This document shows positions 25,384-35,256 of a stretch of 64,000 nt of DNA, piece by piece; position 1 is the stretch's first letter, and each line of letters opens with the position of its first letter. The translations under genes were made by a program, and so were the position numbers. Under the pieces are notes generated by a model that had not been told where the DNA came from, did no database searches, and saw nothing but the letters and a program-made list of their open reading frames with translations. The DNA comes from Myxococcales bacterium (GTDB lineage Bacteria > Myxococcota > UBA796 > SXON01): the NCBI GenBank assembly GCA_009692585.1, contig SHYX01000018.1, positions 1 through 64,000 of the forward strand, in the 5' to 3' direction.

Positions 25384-28300
25384 CTATCCTGCGACCACGA
25401 CCACCTGGCTGGTGCCAGGTCCGGTGGGGACGATGTCCACGCGGGCGCCGACCCGCTCGGCGAGTCCGGGGACGTGCGAGATGATGCCGATGATGCGCCC
25501 CCGTTGTTGCAGGCCCTCAAGCATCGCGAGCGCCTGATCGAGCGCCCGCGGATCGAGCGCCCCGAAGCCTTCGTCGATGAACAGGCAGTTCACCGGTTGA
25601 CGCCGAGCGGCGACGTTCGAGAGCCCCAGCGCCAGCGCCAGCGAGAGCAGGAAGGTCTCGCCACCCGACAGGGTGTTGACCCCGCGGGCTTCGTTGCCGC
25701 GTTCGCGGTCGATCACCTTGAGCTCAAGGCGGCTGTGCTCGACGCCCTCCAGCTGGTAGCGAGGCGCCAGATCGTCCAGCACCTGATTGGCCTCTTCCAA
25801 CAGGCGGGAGAGCGTCAGGGCTTGTGCGAAACAGCGAAGCGTCTTGCCGTCCGCGTGGCCGATGGTGGCCTTGAGCTCGCCCCACGCCTCGGCGTCCGCC
25901 CGGGCGTCGCCAAGCGCCTCGTCGCGGAGTCGGTACTCGTCCCGCCGCTGTTGATCGCCGGCGAGGGTGGCCTCGGTCGTTCCGATGGCGACGAGCAGGG
26001 AGGCATGTTGAGCCTCGGCGGTGACGAGCCGGGCGGGGAGGGTCGCGGCTTCCGCCTCGGCGTCCTCCCCGGCGCTCTCCCCGGCGCCTTCCGGCGGCGC
26101 GCTCTGGAGTTCGGCCAGGCGCCGGCGGGTCTCCTCGGCGACGAGTTCGGCCCGCGCGCTGGCGGCGACGGCATCGTTCCAGTGACGCTCGCTGGCAGTT
26201 CGCCAGGGGTCGCCGCGCCCAAGGCACGCCCGGGCGTCTGGTTCGGAGAGCTCCGCGGCAGCCAGCGCGTCGTCCAGCGCGGAGCGTGCAGCGCTCGCAG
26301 CCCCGAGGAGCGCAGGCAGCGCCCGCGTGTGGGCGTCGAGCACCCTCGCTGCCGAGGCGGCGCCCGAGCGGGCCGCGTTGAGGTCTTTCCCGGCCGCCTC
26401 GGAGCCGACGCGCGCGCCGTGGACGGGCCCAGCCAGCAGGGACTCGTAGGCGTCGGCGTCGGGCCAGATGAGTGCCGCCGCTCGGAGGGCTCGGAGCGCG
26501 GTCGCTGACGCGACGGCGAGCTCTTGGTACTCCGCTTCCCGCGCCTGATGCGTCGACGCGCTGCGTACCTCGCTCTGTTTGATTGCCAGCGCCGTCGCGG
26601 CGGCAGTGGCCCGATGTTCGCCATCCGCGCGCGCCTTGGCGGTGGCGATCGCCTGGGCGACCTCGGCGGCGAGGGCGGCTCGCGCCGTCGGGCTGCGGAG
26701 CCGGATGGCCCAGTCCGGATCGCTGCCGAGTTGGGGCGCGAGTCGGTTCGCCAGGGTGGCAGCGCGCGCGACGAGGTCGGCGGCACGGGCGGCGAGAGCG
26801 TGGTGTTCCGCGCTCTGCGCGGCCCCACGCTGCCGCGCCTCGTGGAGGGCGGCGGTCGCGCCGTCGACGGCGGCGCCTGCCGCGTCGGCGGCCTCCGCGA
26901 GGCGACGGTAGTCCAGCGACCGCTGGCGTTGCGCCGCAACTGCCGACGTCAGCGCGCGCTCCCGCGTAAGTAGCTGGGCGCGCGAGGCCAGCAGCGCGTC
27001 TGCCGAATCGGCAGCGCCGTGCCGCCCGGTCAGCGCGGCGATCTGCGCGGCCACCGCCTGCGCGTCCTTCGCAGCGGTTCGCGCCGCCACCTCCGCTGCC
27101 TCGATCCGCGCCGCCTCGCCGCTGAGCTCCCGTGTTGTCGCATCCCGATGCGCTCCAAGTTCGGAGACCCGGGAGCGCGCGTCCGCGACCGCCTCGTCGA
27201 ACCGGGCGTCGGCGGCGATCCGGTGCTCCGTGGCGCCGCACAGCGGGCATTCCTTTCCGGGCTCGAGCGCCGCGCGGTGGGCGGACAGGTCCTGCCGGGC
27301 TTCGAGCTCGCGCTGTTGCCGTTTGGCCTCGTCGTGCCGAATGTCGATTTCGGCGAGCGCGCCCACGGCGGCGTGATGGTGGGTGGTGGCCGCGGACTTC
27401 GCCTTCGCGGCGGCGTCCCCGGCGGCGAGCGCGTCGACCACCCGCCGATCGAGCGCTGACATGACCTGGTGGTGCGCCTCGGCCTCCGCCAGTCGCGTTC
27501 GAGCGTTCTGGATGTCGTCGGCTTCGGTGGTGAGCCCGGCGGCCAGCGCGGCCTCCTGGGGGTCGACGGCGGCGTCCCGGGCACCACGCGCCGCTTCGGC
27601 GGCGTCGTTTGCCGCCCGCGCGGGCGCCTCGGCCGCGACCGCTGCGGCCTCGGCTGCCTGGGCCGCGGTTCGGGCCTTTTCGGCGGCCATGGCGTCGACG
27701 TCGCCCGCGGTCGCGGTGGCGGCCCAGTCCGTCAGTACGGGACCGGTTCCCGACCAGGCCGGCGCGAGCGTGACCGCGGTGGCGTGTTCTCCCAGCCACG
27801 CATCGAGCTTGGTGAGGCCTCGCGCCTCGGTCGCCGCCGCGTCGACGGCCGCGGCCAGCGCTTCCCTCGCCCCGGTGAGGCCCGTGTCGGCGGCACTGAG
27901 CTTCTCAAGTGCCGCCAGGCTTGCGGCGTGGGCGGCCTGCACCAGCGCGTCGAGTCGCCGGGCCTCCTTCAGCGGCTCCGCACCAGCCTCCTGCGCCTGC
28001 AGCGCTGCGGCCAGCGCGCTGTTCGCGCTGCCCAGCAGGGTTTCGGCCGGCCCGACGGCGGCGCTGGCCGTGGCATGGGCAGCCTCGAGTTCTTGTGTCG
28101 CGACATGATGACCCTGAAGCGCCGACGCTGCCTGGTCCGCTCCCGCCAGCGGTACCGCCAGCTTCCACGCGCGATCGGCGAGATCGAGCTGTCCCCGCAG
28201 GGCGTGGAGCGCGAACACGGCCGCCGTCGCCTCGGCCGCACCAGCCTCCAGCCCGACCAGCTCCCCGGCCAACGACGCCTTGCCGTCGTGCCACACCCGG

Positions 28301-29070
28301 GCCGCCTGCAGCCGGCGCACCTGCGCCGCCGCCGGGGGCAACGCCGCTGCCAGCGTGACGAGACGGTCGGCAAGTGCACCCCGGTCCGCATCGGACAGTC
28401 GGGGGATGCCCCGCAACGCAGCCAGCTCCTCCCGGACGCCCGCCTCGACCGCGCTGGCGCGGGTGTGGGCGATGCGGGAGAGGTCGGAGTACAGCCCCGA
28501 GCGGGTGATCCACTCGAGCGCTTCCCCCCGATCGTCCCCGGTCGCGTGCAGGAGTCGGGCGAATTCTCCCTGCGCGAGGAGCACACTTTGGACGAACGCC
28601 TTGAAGTCGAGCCCGACGACCTCGACGATTCGTGCCAGCGTTTCGGTCCTGGTGCCGCCTTCGACGGTGGACCCCGCGACCGCGCGGAGGGTGAGCGACG
28701 GGGCGTCGAGCCCGCCCGCCCGGGGGCGTTTGCGCACTGACCAGTGGGCGATGTACCGAACGTCGTCGACCCCGGTGAACTCGACCTCGGCAAAGGCCGC
28801 GTCGGCGCCCCGCCGGACGAGGCTGCGCGCATCGTGAGTGCGGTAGGTGTCGGCACCGTCTCCGATCTCGACGCCGCCTCGCCCGTGGAGGCGTGGGGTA
28901 TCCCCGTACAGCGCCACGCAGAGCGCGTCGAGCAACGTGCTTTTGCCGGAACCCGTCGGCCCGGTGATCGCGAACAGCCCGAGTTGGGCCAGCGGACCTT
29001 CATCCAGGAGGATCTCGAACGGATCTTCGAGCGAGGCGAGGTTGCGACCCGCGATGCGATGGAGGTTCAT
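25384..29070 (-). CDS. sbcC: Exonuclease subunit SbcC (Rad50-like)
   Basis: A 1228-residue SMC-like ATPase. Walker A is GPTGSGKST (residues 37-45). Long Ala/Glu/Arg-rich coiled coils flank a zinc-hook motif, CPLCGA (near residue 608). The C-terminal lobe has signature LSGGETFLLSLALALGLS (near residue 1130) and Walker B CLFIDEGFGALDP (near residue 1165). SbcC pairs with SbcD to open and trim DNA ends and hairpins during repair and replication. The start ATG overlaps the sbcD stop by four bases (ATGA). The length is at the long end for the family because of the alanine-rich coils. Confidence 0.95.
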   Translation of the reverse strand: MNLHRIAGRNLASLEDPFEILLDEGPLAQLGLFAITGPTGSGKSTLLDALCVALYGDTPRLHGRGGVEIGDGADTYRTHDARSLVRRGADAAFAEVEFTGVDDVRYIAHWSVRKRPRAGGLDAPSLTLRAVAGSTVEGGTRTETLARIVEVVGLDFKAFVQSVLLAQGEFARLLHATGDDRGEALEWITRSGLYSDLSRIAHTRASAVEAGVREELAALRGIPRLSDADRGALADRLVTLAAALPPAAAQVRRLQAARVWHDGKASLAGELVGLEAGAAEATAAVFALHALRGQLDLADRAWKLAVPLAGADQAASALQGHHVATQELEAAHATASAAVGPAETLLGSANSALAAALQAQEAGAEPLKEARRLDALVQAAHAASLAALEKLSAADTGLTGAREALAAAVDAAATEARGLTKLDAWLGEHATAVTLAPAWSGTGPVLTDWAATATAGDVDAMAAEKARTAAQAAEAAAVAAEAPARAANDAAEAARGARDAAVDPQEAALAAGLTTEADDIQNARTRLAEAEAHHQVMSALDRRVVDALAAGDAAAKAKSAATTHHHAAVGALAEIDIRHDEAKRQQRELEARQDLSAHRAALEPGKECPLCGATEHRIAADARFDEAVADARSRVSELGAHRDATTRELSGEAARIEAAEVAARTAAKDAQAVAAQIAALTGRHGAADSADALLASRAQLLTRERALTSAVAAQRQRSLDYRRLAEAADAAGAAVDGATAALHEARQRGAAQSAEHHALAARAADLVARAATLANRLAPQLGSDPDWAIRLRSPTARAALAAEVAQAIATAKARADGEHRATAAATALAIKQSEVRSASTHQAREAEYQELAVASATALRALRAAALIWPDADAYESLLAGPVHGARVGSEAAGKDLNAARSGAASAARVLDAHTRALPALLGAASAARSALDDALAAAELSEPDARACLGRGDPWRTASERHWNDAVAASARAELVAEETRRRLAELQSAPPEGAGESAGEDAEAEAATLPARLVTAEAQHASLLVAIGTTEATLAGDQQRRDEYRLRDEALGDARADAEAWGELKATIGHADGKTLRCFAQALTLSRLLEEANQVLDDLAPRYQLEGVEHSRLELKVIDRERGNEARGVNTLSGGETFLLSLALALGLSNVAARRQPVNCLFIDEGFGALDPRALDQALAMLEGLQQRGRIIGIISHVPGLAERVGARVDIVPTGPGTSQVVVVAG

Positions 29071-30326
29071 GCGACGCCCCCGCGTTGGGCCAGGTCGAGG
29101 ACCTGGCGGAACCGACTGAGCACGGCCTCCCCTGGCGGGGCCCCGCGCTCACGCTGCCAGAAATCAAGGAAGATCGCCTCGGGTTCGACCTCGGCCAGGC
29201 TGTCCTTGGCCAGGTGCGCGGGCAATCGGCTGGGCGCCCGCGGCGTGGTGTCGAGGAGGCGCGCGAGGTGGGCGCCACGGCCGACCAGCGCCTCGTCGAT
29301 CTGCGCGCGCAGGTTCGGCGTGCGGGCGGTGTCGGTGACCACCACGTCGAGGAAGGGCAGGTCGGACAACGGCTGGTGTGGCGCCCGAGCCGGCAGCGCC
29401 CGTAGCTCGGCGAGCACCTCCGCAAGCGAGGCGGCAGCGCGCTCGTGCGGGACGCGCCAGAAGGGGACCGTGCGCGGGATCGGGTGGGCGCGAACGACGG
29501 CGGGTGTATTGTCGGCTAGCTCGACGGAGAGCACCTGGTGGGCGTAGGTGCGCTCGTCCAGGGCCAAGGGAATTGGGGACCCGCAGTAGCGCACGTGGTC
29601 CCGTCCGCCGACCCTCTGGGCCAGGTGGAGGTGCCCGAGGGCCACGTAGTCCACGTCGTCGGAAAACATGGCCGCCGGAAGGGCGGCCTCGTTGCCGAGC
29701 TGCACCTTGCGTTCGCTGCCGGCGCTGGCCTGTGCGGCTTCGAACCAGGCATGCCCCATCGCGATGAGCGCCTGTCCGGGCTGTCGCAACGTGCGTGCGT
29801 GCGCCAGCGCTTCGTCGTAGAGCGCCCGGACGGCCTGGACGACGCCCTCGGCGCCCCCGAGCGCCGCCAGTGGCAGGTCCTGCATCCGGATGAACGGCAT
29901 GGCCACGACCCAGGCGGCCACGCATCCCGACGCGCCTCGCAGCGGAGCGACCAGTCGAGCCACGTCGAGCGCGCCCGTGTCCCGACGGGGGACGGCGCCC
30001 ACCACGTGGACCCCCAGCTCGTCGAGGAGCGGTCGGGGCGCGTCGAGGCGATGACCGGAGTCATGGTTGCCGCCGATGACCACCACGGACACCGAGGGCA
30101 AGGCCATCCGGAGCCTTCGGAGGAACCCGTAGTAGGCCGCCTGCGCGCGGGCAGACGGGTTGGCGCTGTCGAACACGTCGCCCGCGATCAGCACGGCTTC
30201 GGCGCGCTCCACCACCGCCAGTTGGACCAGCCACTCCAAGAATGCATGGTGTTCCTGGTCACGCTCACGATCGTGAAGGGTGTGGCCGAGATGCCAGTCC
30301 GAGGTGTGCAAGAGGCGCAGGGGCAT
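29067..30326 (-). CDS. sbcD: Exonuclease subunit SbcD (Mre11-like)
   Basis: A 419-residue nuclease of the calcineurin-like phosphoesterase fold. Metal ligands are seen as SDWHLGHT (Asp10, His12), AGDVFDS (Asp50), GGNHDSGHR (Asn87, His88), MGHAWF, and YVALGHLHLAQ. A C-terminal capping domain follows. It is the nuclease half of the SbcCD complex, acting with Mn2+ on double-strand ends and hairpins. It is the first gene of the operon and is coupled to sbcC. The order sbcD-sbcC is the usual one in bacteria. Confidence 0.95.
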   Translation of the reverse strand: MPLRLLHTSDWHLGHTLHDRERDQEHHAFLEWLVQLAVVERAEAVLIAGDVFDSANPSARAQAAYYGFLRRLRMALPSVSVVVIGGNHDSGHRLDAPRPLLDELGVHVVGAVPRRDTGALDVARLVAPLRGASGCVAAWVVAMPFIRMQDLPLAALGGAEGVVQAVRALYDEALAHARTLRQPGQALIAMGHAWFEAAQASAGSERKVQLGNEAALPAAMFSDDVDYVALGHLHLAQRVGGRDHVRYCGSPIPLALDERTYAHQVLSVELADNTPAVVRAHPIPRTVPFWRVPHERAAASLAEVLAELRALPARAPHQPLSDLPFLDVVVTDTARTPNLRAQIDEALVGRGAHLARLLDTTPRAPSRLPAHLAKDSLAEVEPEAIFLDFWQRERGAPPGEAVLSRFRQVLDLAQRGGVA

Positions 30327-30419
30327 GGAGTGTCCGAACCCCGACCCGCTATCGCAGGGTCCTGCCAGAAAATGGTGAGATCGGCGGCGTGCGGCTTGGC
30401 AGGTGCGTCGCGCGCTCCC

Positions 30420-31046
30420 TCAGAGCGCCAATGCTCCCCGCACCGCGGCCACCAGCTCGGCGTACCGCTCGGCATGTTCGACCTCTTCGATGCCCAGCCG
30501 GTAGAGCAGGTGGCCGTGGCTCTGGGCCAGTTCCTTGACCACCGCGCCCACGATCATGGCGGGACGATCAGGGGTGCCCAAACGTAAGCGCAACGAACCA
30601 CCCTCCACGAACACGAGGTGGAAGTCGGCCGGGACGCTCACCAGCCACTCGTCGGGGTGCAATTCGACGATCCGGACCGCGCCATCCACCAGCGAGACCG
30701 GGCCGCCGGTCGGGGGCAGCGCCTCCAGGACGACGCGGGGGCCGGTGCCTTCGGCGCGGTTCCACCCGTCGATGAACCCCAGGAGCACCCCGCCCTGGGA
30801 GCGGTCCGGCACGGGTACACCGGCGCGGAGCACGCTGGCCTCGAAGGTCCAGGCCGTCCCGTTCACGGTCAGCCAGACCCGGACGTCGGTGCCGGCCGCC
30901 GGGGGGGTGCTGGCGAGCGAAAGCACAACGCCGCCTCGCTCGACGCGGACCAGCTGCCCACGTTGGGCGGCGCCGTTTCGTGGCAGGACGTCGACGGTGG
31001 CCCGGGCCTCGGCAGCGGCCTCGAGTATGCGTCGCGGGTCGTCCAT
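30420..31046 (-). CDS. PilZ-like (YcgR-type) protein
   Basis: A 208-residue cytoplasmic protein. Residues about 10-95 resemble the YcgR-type N-terminal barrel (RGQLVRVERGGVVLSL, then VRVWLTVNGTAWTFEASVLR). Residues about 115-200 resemble a PilZ barrel (RLRLGTPDRPAMIVGAVV, then LGIEEVEHAERYAELVAAV). The RxxxR and (D/N)xSxxG motifs that bind c-di-GMP are not clearly present, so it may be a non-binding PilZ. PilZ proteins in gliding bacteria often control motility or polysaccharide export. It lies 93 bp upstream of sbcD on the same strand and 39 bp from a divergent gene. Confidence 0.5.
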   Translation of the reverse strand: MDDPRRILEAAAEARATVDVLPRNGAAQRGQLVRVERGGVVLSLASTPPAAGTDVRVWLTVNGTAWTFEASVLRAGVPVPDRSQGGVLLGFIDGWNRAEGTGPRVVLEALPPTGGPVSLVDGAVRIVELHPDEWLVSVPADFHLVFVEGGSLRLRLGTPDRPAMIVGAVVKELAQSHGHLLYRLGIEEVEHAERYAELVAAVRGALAL

Positions 31047-31085
31047 CGGACGGCGGAGCTATCCCGCCTGAGCTACAGCGTCGCT

Positions 31086-31937
31086 GTGCGCGTGGCCCAC
31101 ATCACCGACGTCCACGTCGAGCGCACGCCGGGCGTCGGGGACCTGTTCAACAAGCGCCTCGCCGGCGCGGTGAACCTGTACGCGCTGGGCCGCCGCCACC
31201 ATTTTTCTCGCGCCTCGCAGTCGGCGCTCGTCCAGGCGGTCGCCGAGGTCGAGCCCGACCTCATCCTGTGCACCGGCGACCTGACGGCGACGGCGACGGC
31301 GGCCGAGTTTGCCGCCGCCGTGGCGCTGGTCGCGCCGTTGCGAAGTCGGTTCCCGTGGGTCGCCATGCCCGGCAACCACGACGTCTACACCGACGAGAGC
31401 GTGGGCCGCTATGCCCGCTCGTTCGGGCCGACCGCGCCGGTGCGGGTGTTTGCGGCCGGAGGGTGGGACCTCGTGCTCGTCGACGTCTGTCATCCGGACT
31501 GGCTTTCGCGCGGATGGCTCGGAGACGCAGGCATCACCGAGCTGGAAGCGACCCTCTCCGGCGGGACGGCGCCTGCGTTGGTGGCCATCCACTACCCGCT
31601 GCGCAATCGGCGCGGGGAGCGCTACGGCCCGAGCACCCGGGCGTGTATCGATGCCGCGGCGATCGAGGCGGTACTCGTCCGTTTCCCGCGTGTTCGGCTG
31701 GTGGTGCACGGGCACGAGCATCACGGTTACCGGACGGAGCTGCCACGCGACGGGGATCCCATCGTCTCCATCGACCCGGGCGCCGGCGGATACGCGCACC
31801 TGCCCCAGCGTGGACGTACCGCCCACTTTTGCGTCTATGAGCTCGATGACGGCGCGCTTTTGGGGGTGGACCGGTATGCGTTCGACGGCGAGCGCTTCGT
31901 TCCCGAGGCCGGAGGCGCTTTTCAATCGGGCGGTTGA
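31086..31937 (+). CDS. Metallophosphoesterase (calcineurin-like)
   Basis: A 283-residue enzyme starting at GTG 31086 (VRVAHITDVHVERTPG). The metal-binding motifs are all there: DVH (residues 8-10), CTGDLT, MPGNHDVYT, AIHYPLR and VVHGHEHHGY. The family includes phosphodiesterases acting on cyclic nucleotides, phospholipids and UDP-diacylglucosamine; this one cannot be placed more closely. The last 16 bp overlap the end of the convergent thioesterase gene. Confidence 0.88.
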   Translation: MRVAHITDVHVERTPGVGDLFNKRLAGAVNLYALGRRHHFSRASQSALVQAVAEVEPDLILCTGDLTATATAAEFAAAVALVAPLRSRFPWVAMPGNHDVYTDESVGRYARSFGPTAPVRVFAAGGWDLVLVDVCHPDWLSRGWLGDAGITELEATLSGGTAPALVAIHYPLRNRRGERYGPSTRACIDAAAIEAVLVRFPRVRLVVHGHEHHGYRTELPRDGDPIVSIDPGAGGYAHLPQRGRTAHFCVYELDDGALLGVDRYAFDGERFVPEAGGAFQSGG

Positions 31938-32317
31938 ATCCGCGCACGGACGGTCGCGGGCAGTGCCACCAGGCGATTCTGACGGTCTACACACACTAAT
32001 TGCACGACGCCCTCCACCATCGCCGCCCGGCCCTCGGGCCGCCAGACGCTCTGGGAAAAGACCGCGCGGTAGTCGCTCTCCAGGCGGACGGCGGTGCGGA
32101 TCTCCAAGATGTCGCCGAGTCCCGCCGGCTCGCGGAAGCTGAGCTCACACTTGTAGACGACAAAGCCCATGCCCTCGTCGCGCCACAGCCGGACCAGCTC
32201 GGCAGGCCCGAGCAGGTGCTCGCGGGCGCGTTCGAAATAGCGCAGGTAGTTCGCGTGGTAAACCGAGCCGCTCAGGTCGGTGTCCTCGTAGTAGATCTGT
32301 AACGGGGTGAGGTGCAC
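31922..32317 (-). CDS. Acyl-CoA thioesterase, YbgC / 4HBT family
   Basis: A 131-residue hot-dog-fold enzyme starting at GTG 32317. The signature YYEDTDLSGSVYHANYLRYF (residues 9-28), with the catalytic Asp in DTD, is the YbgC motif; FERAREHLL and VVYKCELSFREPAGLGD follow the family pattern. YbgC works on short-chain acyl-CoA or acyl-ACP, often next to tol-pal, which is absent here. Length is normal for the family. It overlaps the convergent metallophosphoesterase by 16 bp. Confidence 0.9.
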   Translation of the reverse strand: MHLTPLQIYYEDTDLSGSVYHANYLRYFERAREHLLGPAELVRLWRDEGMGFVVYKCELSFREPAGLGDILEIRTAVRLESDYRAVFSQSVWRPEGRAAMVEGVVQLVCVDRQNRLVALPATVRARIQPPD

Positions 32318-32432
32318 GCCTGGGGCTAACCTCAATGCCGGTCGGTCCGGCCCGCGCGGCTCTGGCCTACGCTGAGGACGGCCATGCCGCTGTGGTTCGA
32401 TTCTACGGCTGCGGGGGGCCCGGTGCCCGGGT

Positions 32433-33737
32433 GTGGGCCCGCCGCCGGTTGGCGTCGACATGGGCTTGAGCGGGCCGCTACCGGTCGCGACCGCATCGGC
32501 TCCGTCGCTGCGCCAGGCTGTCGCGAGGAGAGCGGGCGACGGCGGTGACGACAACCTCTTCGGGGCCAGCGCCGCGGGCGCGGTGTTCGTCGGGAGCAGC
32601 GCCGACCTTCTGGCCGACGGCAGCGCTGCAGCCTGGCGCACGACCTGGGAGGGGGTGGGCGTTGGCGACCACGCCGGTTGCGAGATCTCGGCGCCCGGCG
32701 ACTTCGACGGCGATGGACTTGCGGACGTGGTGGTGGGCGCGAAGAACGTCGGCGGCCTCGGCGCCGCCTATCTCATCCCGCTGGACGCCACTGGCGTCCA
32801 GTCCTTCGCCTCCGCGACGCAAGTGCTCACGGGACTCAGCGGGGGCGGTCAGTTTGGTTCGAGCCTCGCCGCCGTCCCCGACCTCGATGGTAACGGGGCC
32901 GATGGGCTGGTGATCGGCGACTGGTACGGTGACGTCGGGTACGGCGGGCCCAACCGCGGCTGCGCCTACTACTACGAAGGACCGCTGCCATCGTCGAGCA
33001 TGGCGTATACCGGACGGCTTTGCGGCGACGAAAATGAACAATTCTGGATGGGGAGCATGGCGGTCGTCGATGTGCAGGGCGACGGCCTTCCCGAATTGGT
33101 GGTCTCCAGCTCGGTGGCCCTGGGCCACACCAACGGCAGCGGCAAGGTGGCGTTCGTCGAACTGCCATTCGCTGGGGTCATCGAGGTCGATGTGGCGGAT
33201 GGCTTCATCTGCGGGACGTCAAAGTTGAATCCCGTCGAGTTGGTAGGCGGTGTGGGCGATGTCAACGGGGACGGGTACGAGGATATTTCCACCAAGCATT
33301 CTGCCGACTCGACCTATGCCTACCAGGCGGGCGCGGCCCGCGTCTATTACGGTCCGCTGGACGCCGCACGGGATGACGACGACGCGGACATCGAGGTCTT
33401 CTGCACGCTGGCCGATGAGCTCGGAGGAGCCGCCCGAGGCGTGGCGGACCTCGACGACGACGGGACCGCCGATTGGATGGTCGAATGCGGTGCCAGCAAC
33501 AACCCCTCGTTGGCCGGGCGAGTGGGCCTGTTCTACGGCCCGTTGTCGTCCGACCGCACGATCGACGAGGCGGACCTGCTGCTGACGGGTGAAAACGTCG
33601 GAGACGAAGCCGGGTCCGTCGGGCTGGGCCCTGGCGACCTGGACGGCGACGGGTTCGCCGACCTGTTGGTAGGTGCGGATGGCTGGGGCGCCGACGCTTC
33701 CGGACGAGCCTACCTCTGGCTCGGAACCGGGGGGTAG
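32433..33737 (+). CDS. FG-GAP repeat protein (integrin alpha-like), start unclear
   Basis: About 400 residues of FG-GAP beta-propeller repeats, with calcium-loop motifs such as GDFDGDGLADVVVGA, PDLDGNGADGLVIGDW, GDVNGDGYEDI, ADLDDDGTADWMV and GDLDGDGFADLLVGADG. These proteins are normally exported. Here the first 40 residues (from GTG 32433) are not a signal peptide and look unlike protein, and the next in-frame stop lies at 32373. The true 5' end may have been lost or shifted out of frame near 32540, where ARRAGDGGDDNLFGAS looks like a damaged repeat. There is no lipobox, C-terminal anchor or MYXO-CTERM tail. Confidence 0.65.
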   Translation: MGPPPVGVDMGLSGPLPVATASAPSLRQAVARRAGDGGDDNLFGASAAGAVFVGSSADLLADGSAAAWRTTWEGVGVGDHAGCEISAPGDFDGDGLADVVVGAKNVGGLGAAYLIPLDATGVQSFASATQVLTGLSGGGQFGSSLAAVPDLDGNGADGLVIGDWYGDVGYGGPNRGCAYYYEGPLPSSSMAYTGRLCGDENEQFWMGSMAVVDVQGDGLPELVVSSSVALGHTNGSGKVAFVELPFAGVIEVDVADGFICGTSKLNPVELVGGVGDVNGDGYEDISTKHSADSTYAYQAGAARVYYGPLDAARDDDDADIEVFCTLADELGGAARGVADLDDDGTADWMVECGASNNPSLAGRVGLFYGPLSSDRTIDEADLLLTGENVGDEAGSVGLGPGDLDGDGFADLLVGADGWGADASGRAYLWLGTGG

Positions 33738-33753
33738 CGACAGTACGGGTCGT

Positions 33754-35148
33754 TCATTCCCCGACCTCATCCCGCAGACCGTACTCCTTCATCTTGAGCT
33801 GGAGCGCCTTGCGGGAGATGTCCAAGCGGCGCGCGGTGCGGGTCACGTTCCCCGATTCTTGTTCAAGCGAACGGAGGATGAGGTCGCGCTCCAACTTCGC
33901 GGTGTGCACGCGCACATAGTTCTTGAGGCCGATCTCTCCGGGCTCGAACGGGGGCAGCGAGAGCGGGCTCGACGTCGGCGCGACGTCGACTTCGGGCAGT
34001 ACGTCCTCGGCCATGCTGTCGCCGTCGGCCAAGAGGACACCACGTTCCACCGTATTTTCGAGCTCCCGGATGTTGCCCGGCCAGTGCCACTCCGTCAGTC
34101 GCGACATCATTACGTCGTCGACGATGCTGACCGACTTGCCGAGGCGCTCGTTGAAGCGCAGCACGAAGTGGCGAACGAGGATGGGGATGTCGTCGCGACG
34201 CTCCCGCAAGGGAGGGAGCCGGATCGGCACGACTGCAAGCCGATAGTAGAGGTCTTCGCGGAAGGCGCCGGTGGCCACCAGGCCCTGGAGGTCGACGTTG
34301 GTCGCCGAGACGACGCGCACGTCCACCTTGATCGGGCGGGTTCCGCCGACACGGTCGATGGTGCGCTCCTGGAGGGCCCGAAGGAGCTTGACCTGGAGAT
34401 CGCGACCCAGCTCGCCGATTTCGTCGAGAAACAACGTTCCCCCGTCGGCGAGCTCGAACTTCCCGGGCTTGGCGCTGGCGGCGCCGGTGAAGGCCCCTTT
34501 CTCGTGACCGAACAGCTCGCTCTCGAAGAGCGCCTCGGGGATTGCCCCGCAATTGACCGTGATGAACGGCGCGTTCCGGCGGGCGCTCTGCGCGTGGAGG
34601 GCGCGGGCCACCAGCTCCTTGCCCGTGCCACTTTCCCCGACCAGGAGCACGGTCGTCGGCGAGTCGGCGACGCGCTCCACCAACGAGAAGACCTTGTGCA
34701 TCGACGGCGTGCGCCCGATCAGCTCGAAGCGCCCGATGTCGCGACCCTGCATCGAATCATCGAGCCAGTTCCGGCGTCGCGCGCGCTCCACCCGCAGCGC
34801 CTTGTCCACCGCCTGTTTGAGCTCGTCCAGATCGAAGGGCTTGGTGATGAAGTCCTGCGCGCCGAGCTTCAGGGCTTCGACCGCCGTGTCGACCGTGCCA
34901 TGCGCCGTGATGAGGATGACCGGCAGGCCGGGCTGCTCGCGGATGCACCAGGCCAGGAGTTCAAGACCGCTGAGGCCCGGCATCTTGAGATCGCTGATGA
35001 CCAGATCGTACGGCGAGGCACCCAGCATGCCCACGGCGTCGGCGCCGTCGGTGGCGGTGGCGACCTCGTGCCCGTCGCGGGAGAGGTGGGCCTTGAGGAC
35101 GGTCCGGATGGAGGGCTCGTCGTCGACGACGAGCACGCGTGCGCGCAT
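33754..35148 (-). CDS. Sigma54-dependent response regulator (NtrC family)
   Basis: A 464-residue transcription activator. Receiver domain (1-120): acid pair Asp9/Asp10, phosphoacceptor Asp53 (ISDLKMPG), Lys103 (ITKPFD). AAA+ domain (about 143-370): Walker A GESGTGKE (171-178), GAFTGA (218-223), which contacts sigma54, Walker B TLFLDEIG. C-terminal Fis-type helix-turn-helix ends with LILRSLEQESGNVTRTARRL and ISRKALQLKMKEYGL. It would activate sigma54 promoters after phosphorylation by a histidine kinase. No kinase partner gene is in the window, so it is an orphan here. It is divergent from the TlpA gene, with a 108-bp gap. Confidence 0.95.
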   Translation of the reverse strand: MRARVLVVDDEPSIRTVLKAHLSRDGHEVATATDGADAVGMLGASPYDLVISDLKMPGLSGLELLAWCIREQPGLPVILITAHGTVDTAVEALKLGAQDFITKPFDLDELKQAVDKALRVERARRRNWLDDSMQGRDIGRFELIGRTPSMHKVFSLVERVADSPTTVLLVGESGTGKELVARALHAQSARRNAPFITVNCGAIPEALFESELFGHEKGAFTGAASAKPGKFELADGGTLFLDEIGELGRDLQVKLLRALQERTIDRVGGTRPIKVDVRVVSATNVDLQGLVATGAFREDLYYRLAVVPIRLPPLRERRDDIPILVRHFVLRFNERLGKSVSIVDDVMMSRLTEWHWPGNIRELENTVERGVLLADGDSMAEDVLPEVDVAPTSSPLSLPPFEPGEIGLKNYVRVHTAKLERDLILRSLEQESGNVTRTARRLDISRKALQLKMKEYGLRDEVGE

Positions 35149-35256
35149 GACCCGGCGCTTAGTCCGGCGGGCCGTTGTCGGCGAGGTCAGGAGCTTGTTG
35201 CATTCAGTGACCATGGCTATGCGTCCTGGCGCGTCTGGGGTAGACAACCCCTGTCC

